This document shows positions 58,210-64,000 of a stretch of 64,000 bases of DNA, in pieces (position 1 is the stretch's first letter; each line of letters starts with the position of its first letter). A program made the position numbers and the translations under genes. This stretch comes from an uncultured Magnetospirillum sp. (GTDB taxonomy: Bacteria; Pseudomonadota; Alphaproteobacteria; Rhodospirillales; Magnetospirillaceae), in the NCBI RefSeq assembly GCF_903853455.1, contig NZ_CAINTR010000169.1:1-64000 (forward strand), given 5' to 3'. The notes below the pieces were generated by a model that ran no database searches, was not told the origin of the DNA, and saw only the letters and a program-made list of their open reading frames with translations.

Positions 58210-58904
58210 CCGCCACCCTCTACGGCCTCGGCATCGGCCCCGGCGACCCCGAGCTGCTGACCTTGAAGGCGGTGCGTATCCTGCGGGAAACCCCGGTGCT
58301 GGCCTGGCCGGCGCCGCTGGAGGGCGAGGGCATGGCGCGCGCTATCGCCGCCGCCCATATCCCGGTGGGACGGATCGAGATTGCCATTCGCATGGGCTTC
58401 ACCGTCGATCGCGCCGGCACCGAAGCCGCCTATGACCGCGCCGCCGCCGACATCGCCGGTCATCTGGCGGCGGGACGCGACGTGGCGGTGCTGTGCGAGG
58501 GCGACCCCTTCTTCTTCGGCTCCTTCATCTACCTGTTCGCCCGGCTGGGCGACCGTTTCCCGGTCGAGGTGGTCCCCGGCGTGTCGTCGATCATGGCGGC
58601 CAGCGCGGCAACCCTCTCGCCGCTCTCGGCCTGGGACGACGGCGTGGCCATCATCCCGGCCACCCGCTCCGAGGCCGAGATCGCGGCGCTGCTGGGCGCG
58701 GCGGACGCGGCGGCGATCATGAAGGTCGGCCGCCATCTGCCCAAGGTGCGGGCGGTGCTGGAGCGGCTGGGCCTGTGGGACAAGGCCCGCATCATCGAGC
58801 GGGTGGGGCTGCCCGGTCAGCGCATCCACGCTCCGGACACGGTGACGGAGCTGCCCTATTTTTCCATCATTCTGGTGCATCGACGAGGACAGGCATGGTT
58901 GTGA
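58206..58904 (+). CDS. cobI: precorrin-2 C20-methyltransferase
   Basis: This 232-residue class III methyltransferase opens LYGLGIGPGDPELLTLKAV and has CEGDPFFFGSFIYLFARL and VVPGVSSIMAASA, typical of CobI/CbiL. It makes precorrin-3A, or the cobalt-bound equivalent. The start overlaps cobL. Its end overlaps the start of the CbiG-CobJ fusion gene by ten bases, showing tight coupling. Confidence 0.94.
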   Translation: MTATLYGLGIGPGDPELLTLKAVRILRETPVLAWPAPLEGEGMARAIAAAHIPVGRIEIAIRMGFTVDRAGTEAAYDRAAADIAGHLAAGRDVAVLCEGDPFFFGSFIYLFARLGDRFPVEVVPGVSSIMAASAATLSPLSAWDDGVAIIPATRSEAEIAALLGAADAAAIMKVGRHLPKVRAVLERLGLWDKARIIERVGLPGQRIHAPDTVTELPYFSIILVHRRGQAWL

Positions 58905-60691
58905 ACAACATCGCCCTGGTGGTGGTCAGCCCCGCCGGGCTGGAGACCGCCCACGATCTGCGTTCGGTGCTGCCCGGCGCCCGCATCCACGGTCTGGCCG
59001 GACGGGTGGAGGGCGACGAGAGCTTCCCCGACGTCATGGCCCATCTGCGCGGTCTGTTCAGCGCCGGCATCCCCATCGTCGGCATTTGCGCCGCCGGCAT
59101 CCTGATCCGCGCCGTGGCGCCGCTGCTGTCGGACAAGCGGACCGATCCGCCGGTGCTGGCGGTGGCGGTGGACGGCTCGTCGGTGGTGCCGCTGCTGGGC
59201 GGCCATCACGGCGCCAATGCCCTGGCCCGCCGCATCGGTCAGGCGCTGGGGGTGAGCCCGTCGCTGACCACCGCCGGCGAACTGACCCTGGGCTTGGCGC
59301 TGGACGACCCGCCGCCGGGCTGGCGGCTGGCCAATGCCGCCGCCGCCAAATCGGTGGCCGCCGCCCTGCTGGCCGAGGACGAGGTGACGCTGGAGGTGGA
59401 GGCCGGCGACGCCGTCTGGCTGTCCGGCCTCGCCTTCGCCGAGACGGGCGAGTACGCCATCCGCGTCACCGACCGCGCCATGACCCCCGACGATCACGAG
59501 CTGGTGTTCCATCCGCCGGTGCTGACCCTGGGGGTGGGCTGCGAACGCGACACGCCCGCCGAGGAGTTGATCGCCCTGGTGCACGAGACCCTGGCGGCCG
59601 AGGCGCTGTCGCCGCTGGCGGTGGCCTGCGTCGCCAGCATCGACCTCAAGGCCGACGAGGCCGCCGTTCATGCCCTGGCCGCCACGCTGGGAGTGCCGGC
59701 CCGCTTCTTCACCGCCCAAGAGCTGGAGCGCGAGGCCGACCGGCTGGTCCACCCCTCGGAGGTAGTGTTCGCCGAGACCGGCTGCCATGGTGTCGCCGAG
59801 GGAGCCGCCCTGGCCGCCGGCGATCCCAAGGCCGCGCTGATCGTGCCCAAGGTCAAGGGCGCGCGGACCACCTGCGCCGTGGCGCGCTCGCCCCATCCCG
59901 TCGATCCGCTGGCCATCGGCCGGGCGCAGGGCCGGCTATACGTGGTCGGCATCGGTCCCGGCACCCCGGAATGGCGCTCGCCCCAGGCCACCGCCGCCAT
60001 CGCCGCCTCGACCGATCTGGTGGGCTACGGCATGTATCTCGATCTGCTGGGGCCGGCCGCCGAGACCAAGAGCCGCCACGAAAGCGCCCTGGGAGCCGAG
60101 GAAGCCCGCGCCCGCAAGGCGCTGGAGCTGGCGGCGGACGGTAAGACGGTGTCGCTGGTCTGCTCCGGCGATCCCGGCATCTATGCCCTGGCGACCCTGG
60201 TGTTCGAGCTGCTGGACCGCGAGAAACGCCCGGCGTGGAACCGGATCGAGGTCATCGTGGTGCCGGGCATTTCCGCCCTGCAGGCGGCGGCGGCACGGGC
60301 CGGCGCCCCGGTCAACCACGACTTCTGCACCATCTCGCTGTCGGACTTGCTGACGCCCTGGGAGAGCATCGAGGCCCGGCTCAAGGCCGCCGCCGCCGCC
60401 GATTTCGTGGTCTGCTTCTACAATCCAGTGTCGCAGCGCCGCCAGGACCAACTGCCTCGGGCCCGCGACATCCTGCTGACCGGCCGTCCCGGCTCGACCC
60501 CGGTGATCCTGGCCCGCCAGCTGGGACGCCCGGGCGAGACGGTCGAGGTGATCACCCTGTCCGAGCTGTCGGCCGACAAGGTCGACATGCTGACCATGGT
60601 GGTGGTCGGCAGCTCCGAAACCCGCACCTTCACCGCCGGCACCCGGAGCTGGACCTATACGCCCCGGGGCTACGGCAAAAAAATGCTGTAG
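58895..60691 (+). CDS. cobJ: fused CbiG - precorrin-3B C17-methyltransferase
   Basis: This 598-residue protein has a complete CbiG part at about 1-330: the N-terminal VVVSPAGLETAHDLRSVLPGA and PIVGICAAGILIRAVAPLLSDKRTDPPVLAV, and the C-terminal LGVGCERDTPAEELIALV. A CobJ/CbiH methyltransferase follows (RLYVVGIGPGTPEWRSPQA, CSGDPGIYALATLVFELL, FYNPVSQRR). Complete CbiG, rather than the CobE remnant, is a mark of the anaerobic, early-cobalt route, where it opens the delta-lactone and releases a two-carbon fragment. No CobG is visible. Confidence 0.92.
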   Translation: MVVNNIALVVVSPAGLETAHDLRSVLPGARIHGLAGRVEGDESFPDVMAHLRGLFSAGIPIVGICAAGILIRAVAPLLSDKRTDPPVLAVAVDGSSVVPLLGGHHGANALARRIGQALGVSPSLTTAGELTLGLALDDPPPGWRLANAAAAKSVAAALLAEDEVTLEVEAGDAVWLSGLAFAETGEYAIRVTDRAMTPDDHELVFHPPVLTLGVGCERDTPAEELIALVHETLAAEALSPLAVACVASIDLKADEAAVHALAATLGVPARFFTAQELEREADRLVHPSEVVFAETGCHGVAEGAALAAGDPKAALIVPKVKGARTTCAVARSPHPVDPLAIGRAQGRLYVVGIGPGTPEWRSPQATAAIAASTDLVGYGMYLDLLGPAAETKSRHESALGAEEARARKALELAADGKTVSLVCSGDPGIYALATLVFELLDREKRPAWNRIEVIVVPGISALQAAAARAGAPVNHDFCTISLSDLLTPWESIEARLKAAAAADFVVCFYNPVSQRRQDQLPRARDILLTGRPGSTPVILARQLGRPGETVEVITLSELSADKVDMLTMVVVGSSETRTFTAGTRSWTYTPRGYGKKML

Positions 60692-60702
60692 CTTTCTTAT
60701 AG

Positions 60703-60813
60703 TGCCCCTCAATCGCCGGGCGGCGAACTTCGTTCGCCTTGGCTTTCGCCGCACATGCGGCGCCGGCCCTTGGCCGCAACTCCGAGTGAATGCATCCTTC
60801 ATTCACTCGTCGG
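60703..60813 (-). repeat. triple-hairpin modular repeat, copy B
   Basis: This full copy on the minus strand has stem 1 CGAGTGAATG/CATTCACTCG (7-base loop), linker GGAGTTGCGGCCAAGGGCC, stem 2 CGCCGC-atgt-GCGGCG, linker AAAGCCAAG and stem 3 GCGAAC-gaa-GTTCGC, ending CGCCCGGCGATTGAGGGGCA. It lies 12 bases after the cobJ stop and before the M48 protease. Confidence 0.85.
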
Positions 60814-60889
60814 ATGTTTCCATCCCCCTTGCCCCCGCGCGACCTTTGCCTATCATTCAGGGCATGAGGCCCATTGTCCCGAGGCTCCC

Positions 60890-62347
60890 ATGCGCCGCCC
60901 GCCCGCCTTCGCCGCCGCCCTGTTGTCGTTGTCGCTGCTGGGATCGTGCCAGACCGCGCCCGGCACCGGCCAGACCAATTTCAACATCGTCTCGGCCGAG
61001 AAAGAGGCCAAGATGGGGGCCGAGGCTCATCCCGACATCCTGAGCCAGTTCGGCGGCACCTACGAGGATCCCAAGCTGCAAGCCTATGTGGCCGGTGTCG
61101 GTCAGCGGCTGGTCGGCAGCACCGAGATTCCCGAGGCCACCTTCCGCTTCACCGTGCTGAACAGCACCGTCGTCAACGCCATGGCGCTGCCCGGCGGCTA
61201 TGTCTACGTCACGCGCGGCCTGCTGACCCTGGCCGACGACGAAGCCGAACTGGCCGGGGTGATCGGCCACGAGATCGGCCATGTCACCGCGCGGCACACC
61301 GCCCAGCGCTACAGCCAGGCCATGGCCGCCAACCTGGCGACCGGCCTGCTGGGGGCGGTGGTCGGTGCCGTCACCGGCATCAGCGGCGCCGGAAACCTGG
61401 CCGGCGTGGCCGCCAACGCCTACATCCAGGGCTATTCCCGCGACCAGGAGAGCGAGGCCGATTCGCTGGGCATCCGCTACATGAACGCCAGCGGCTGGGA
61501 CCCGGACTACATGGCGACCTTCCTGGCCAAGCTACGCGACCAGTCGCGGCTGGAGGCGGTGCTGGCCGGGCGGTCACCCGACGCGGTGGACGAATACTCC
61601 ATGTTCGCCAGCCATCCCCGCACCATCGACCGGGTCAAGGACGCCGCCGCCGCCGGCAAGGGCGCCGGCCACCAAGGCGCGGTGGGACGCGACCTCTACC
61701 TCTCCCATCTGGACGGCATGCTGGTGGGCGACGATCCCGGCGAGGGGGTGATCCGTGGCCGCGTCTTCAGCCATGCCGGCCTCGGCATCCGCTTCGAGGT
61801 GCCGCCGGGCTATCGGCTGGTCAATGGCGCCAAGGCGGTCACCGCCAAGGGTCCCGACGGCGCGCTGATCCGCTTCGACATGGGCCCGGAAGCCCAGATG
61901 GACATGACCAGCTACCTCCAGAACCAATGGGCCAAGGGCGCGCGGCTGTCCAACATGGAAGCCGTCACTGTCGGCGGCATGCCGGCGGCGGTCGGCCTGA
62001 CGCGGCTCAGCACCAACAAGGGCAGCATGGATGCGCGGCTAGTCGCCATCAAGGACGGTAGGGCGGTCTATCGCCTGCTGTTCCTGACCCCGCCCCAGGT
62101 CACCGCCCAGCAGGTCGAGGGGCAGCGGCGCGCCACCGACAGCCTACGCCACCTGACCGAGGCCGAGCGCGGCGACGTCAAGCCGCTGCGGCTTCGGATC
62201 GTCACCGTCAAACCCGGCGACACGGTGGAAAGCCTGGCCGAGCGCCTGCCCTACGACGACCACAAGCTGGAGCGTTTCCGCGTCCTCAACGGACTCGCCG
62301 AGGGTAAGGCCCTTACCCCCGGCGAGAAGATCAAGACGGTGATGTAG
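60890..62347 (+). CDS. M48-family metalloprotease lipoprotein
   Basis: This 485-residue protein has a lipoprotein signal (AAALLSLSLLGSCQTAPG) and an M48 protease domain with the zinc motif His127-Glu-Ile-Gly-His131 (VIGHEIGHVTARHTAQ). The third zinc ligand is probably in DQESEADSLGIRYM. A LysM-like C-terminal segment (VKPGDTVESLAERLPYDDHKLERFRVLNGLAEGKALTPGEKIKTV) suggests peptidoglycan contact. It resembles BepA-type envelope quality-control proteases, but without the TPR domain. It ends 14 bases before convergent phoH. Confidence 0.9.
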   Translation: MRRPPAFAAALLSLSLLGSCQTAPGTGQTNFNIVSAEKEAKMGAEAHPDILSQFGGTYEDPKLQAYVAGVGQRLVGSTEIPEATFRFTVLNSTVVNAMALPGGYVYVTRGLLTLADDEAELAGVIGHEIGHVTARHTAQRYSQAMAANLATGLLGAVVGAVTGISGAGNLAGVAANAYIQGYSRDQESEADSLGIRYMNASGWDPDYMATFLAKLRDQSRLEAVLAGRSPDAVDEYSMFASHPRTIDRVKDAAAAGKGAGHQGAVGRDLYLSHLDGMLVGDDPGEGVIRGRVFSHAGLGIRFEVPPGYRLVNGAKAVTAKGPDGALIRFDMGPEAQMDMTSYLQNQWAKGARLSNMEAVTVGGMPAAVGLTRLSTNKGSMDARLVAIKDGRAVYRLLFLTPPQVTAQQVEGQRRATDSLRHLTEAERGDVKPLRLRIVTVKPGDTVESLAERLPYDDHKLERFRVLNGLAEGKALTPGEKIKTVM

Positions 62348-62361
62348 GTTTGGGGGCGCCG

Positions 62362-63093
62362 CTACAGCACCGTCAGCATGCTGGCCACCAGCGGATGGCG
62401 GACGATGTCGCGCTCGGTGAGATCGACCACCGCCACGTCGGGCAAGGCCCGCAGCCGGTCGGCAATGTCGGACAGCCCCGATATGCCGGGCAGCAGGTCG
62501 CTCTGGTCGGGATCGCCGGTCAGCACCATGGTGGAGTGCCAACCCAACCGGGTCAGCAGCATCTTGATCTGGCCGTAGGTGCAGTTCTGCGCCTCGTCGA
62601 TGACGATGAAGGCGTTGTTCAGGGTGCGTCCGCGCATATAGGCGATGGGCGCGATCTCGATGGAGCCGTCGGCCAGCAGGGCGCGCAGCCGCTTGCCCCC
62701 CAGCCGGTCCGACAGGGCGTCGTAGAGCGGCCGCAGGTAGGGCGCCATCTTGTCCTGGAGGTCGCCGGGCAGGAAGCCCAGCGATTCGCCGGCTTCCACC
62801 GCCGGCCGCGACAGCATGATGCGGGCGACGCGGCCCTCGTCGAAGGCTTCCACCGCCGCCGCGATGGCGAGATAGGTCTTGCCGGTGCCGGCCGGCCCCA
62901 GGGCCAGGGTCAGGTTGCCCTCCTCGATGGCCTTGAGCAGTTGGCGCTGATTCTCGCCCTGCGGCCGGACCTTGCGCACATAACTCTGGTCGCGATGCTC
63001 CTCCTCGCCCAGGGGGCTCCATCCCTGATCGGGATAAAGCGAAACCACCGGCTCGTTCTTCGACGCGGCTATCCGCGTGGCGCGCTTGGCCAT
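62362..63093 (-). CDS. phoH: PhoH-family ATPase
   Basis: This 243-residue ATPase has Walker A GPAGTGKT (residues 66-73), Walker B VIDEAQNC and the conserved LTGDPDQSDL and GRTLNNAFIV segments. PhoH proteins are P-loop NTPases linked to RNA processing. No extra RNase or PIN domain is fused. It converges on the M48 gene with a 14-base gap. A terminator-like hairpin lies upstream of its start, suggesting readthrough control. Confidence 0.92.
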   Translation of the reverse strand: MAKRATRIAASKNEPVVSLYPDQGWSPLGEEEHRDQSYVRKVRPQGENQRQLLKAIEEGNLTLALGPAGTGKTYLAIAAAVEAFDEGRVARIMLSRPAVEAGESLGFLPGDLQDKMAPYLRPLYDALSDRLGGKRLRALLADGSIEIAPIAYMRGRTLNNAFIVIDEAQNCTYGQIKMLLTRLGWHSTMVLTGDPDQSDLLPGISGLSDIADRLRALPDVAVVDLTERDIVRHPLVASMLTVL

Positions 63094-63125
63094 CTAGAAC
63101 TCCTTCGGTTCATGAGAGGAAAAAG

Positions 63126-63162
63126 ACAAGAAAAAAGGGCCTCTCGGCACGAGAGACCCTTG
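63126..63162 (-). terminator. terminator-like hairpin in the phoH leader
   Basis: On the minus strand AAGGGTCTCTCG-tgc-CGAGAGGCCCTT (one mismatch) is followed by TTTTCTTG. It ends about 40 bases before the phoH start codon, inside its upstream region, and could terminate a short leader RNA or act as an attenuator. The region 63163-63400 has no convincing gene. Confidence 0.6.
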
Positions 63163-63408
63163 GCGACGGGGATGGAAGCGACAGGAGCCTCCTGATCGGA
63201 AGCGACCTGTTCCAGAAATGCGGCGCGATGCTCGATCCTGGCCTTGATACACCCTGGTCCCTCCGTCCGTGACCATGTACCCGGGGGAAGCTTAACCAAG
63301 CCGGACTCGCCTTGTCGACAACAAAGCGGGCCGTAATGCGAGTGTCATACCACATGTTGGGTTAACGGCTGGTTTACAAGGATCCCATTCGAACCACGCC
63401 AAAACCAA

Positions 63409-63440
63409 AATGGCCGCCGTCGGAATCGACGGCGGCCATC
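63409..63440 (-). terminator. intrinsic terminator of the cytochrome c1 gene
   Basis: A 13-bp GC-rich stem (ATGGCCGCCGTCG with CGACGGCGGCCAT) has a 4-base loop and is followed on the minus strand by TTTGGTTTTGG, 45 bases after the stop. Confidence 0.8.
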
Positions 63441-63484
63441 ATGATCCGCGTCAACCAGGGGGCGAGGCCCCCCGGCGGATTGGA

Positions 63485-64000
63485 TTAATGCACGTCCTTC
63501 CAGATCTGCCGCTTCAGCGCGAAGAGCAGGGCGGTCAGCAGGCCGAGAAACACCATCACCGAGGTTCCCATGCTCTTGCGGGCATCCAGTTCGGGCTCGG
63601 CGGCCCAATTCAGGAAGGTGACGACGTCCTTGGCGATCTGCTCCTTGGACGCCTTGGTGCCGTCGGCATAGGCGACGATGTCGTCGTTGACCACCATCGG
63701 CATGCTGATGGCGTTGCCGGGGAAGTAGTGGTTGAAGGACTTGCCTTCCGGAATGGGATGACCTTCCGGCGCGGCGTCCTCATACCCCAGCAACAGCGAG
63801 TAGACGTAATGGGGACCGTGGTTCCGGGCCTTGGCCATCAACGACAGGTCCGGCGGCAGGGCGCCACCGTTGGCGGCCTGGGCCGCCTTCTCGTTGGCGA
63901 ACGGCGGCACGAACCGGTCCGAGGGACGGGCGGGACGCGCATACATCGCCCCTTCGTCGTTGGGACCGTCCTGGACCTCCTTCTCCGCCGCGAAGTCCTT
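63485..64000 (-). CDS. petC: cytochrome c1, C-terminal part (incomplete at window end)
   Basis: The frame runs off the right edge; 171 codons are visible. Features of cytochrome c1 are NDEGAMYARPARPSDRF, PFANEKAAQAANGGALPPDLSLMAKARNHGPHYVYSLLLGY, the axial-methionine-containing NAISMPMVV region and a C-terminal membrane anchor (SMGTSVMVFLGLLTALLFALKRQIWKDVH). It carries electrons in the cytochrome bc1 complex. The haem-binding CxxCH lies beyond the window. The gene is followed by a strong terminator. Confidence 0.93.
   Translation of the reverse strand, partial: KDFAAEKEVQDGPNDEGAMYARPARPSDRFVPPFANEKAAQAANGGALPPDLSLMAKARNHGPHYVYSLLLGYEDAAPEGHPIPEGKSFNHYFPGNAISMPMVVNDDIVAYADGTKASKEQIAKDVVTFLNWAAEPELDARKSMGTSVMVFLGLLTALLFALKRQIWKDVH

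Overview
The window is GC-rich chromosomal DNA with an AT-rich left edge and an AT-rich stretch at about 20.4-21.5 kb. Gene content and arrangement point to an alphaproteobacterium of the Rhodospirillales, most like Magnetospirillum/Paramagnetospirillum. The pointers are a ScfR-type PccR next to propionyl-CoA carboxylase, the hprK-rapZ-EIIA-HPr-EI regulatory phosphotransferase set, the bolA/J-domain/cobS/cobT order, and a CarD/FdxA pair. The genus is an inference from gene content; no rRNA or tRNA gene is present to test it.

Region 1 (1-1925) is the end of an AT-rich integrative element: a small DNA-binding-like protein facing a tyrosine recombinase. It cuts into a phage gene, of which only the last codons remain (to 2009). 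Region 2 (1930-11565) is a decayed T7-like podovirus prophage: tail tubular proteins A and B, a tail fibre, lysis genes and two small unknowns. The fibre gene is fused in frame to the C-terminal part of the large terminase, so the DNA between them has been deleted. A ferritin-like host-type gene sits in the lysis block on the opposite strand.

Region 3 (11.6-19.9 kb) is propionate catabolism: pccB, pccA, a beta-carbonic anhydrase and B12-dependent methylmalonyl-CoA mutase on the minus strand, with the regulator pccR divergent and a palindromic operator between. Region 4 (19.9-30.4 kb) is mixed: a receiver protein, an AT-rich stretch with a broken membrane gene, a deaminase, a DUF4197 protein, a degenerate metallophosphatase, CarD, ferredoxin, TerC, a PAS-GGDEF-EAL protein, a J-domain protein and a Bax-inhibitor-1 protein. 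Region 5 (30.4-40 kb) holds the ybbP/ybbA/tesA cluster, FIST, ThpR, a lipoprotein, DUF1848 and a soluble lytic transglycosylase. Region 6 (40.2-44.6 kb) is hprK-rapZ-EIIA-HPr-EI plus a cupin. Region 7 (44.7-49.8 kb) holds ahcY, nfuA, a glucosaminidase-like protein, a TPR protein and bolA. Region 8 (49.9-60.7 kb) is mostly cobalamin synthesis: cobS, cobT, a histidine kinase, cbiX, cobH, cobL, cobI and a cbiG-cobJ fusion. The right end has an M48 protease, phoH and the 3' part of cytochrome c1.

The parts fit together metabolically: the cobalamin genes supply the cofactor of the mutase that finishes propionyl-CoA degradation, and the carbonic anhydrase can supply bicarbonate to the carboxylase.

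The most unusual feature is a family of about ten dispersed intergenic elements (about 85-175 bp when full) found from the prophage to the cobalamin region. Each has up to three hairpins whose stems differ completely between copies but stay paired, joined by conserved linkers. Some copies carry a second 70-bp module, some use a host gene's stop codon as part of a stem, and two lie directly against a gene's start. I do not recognise this family. Three other intergenic palindrome families of types common in Proteobacteria are also present.
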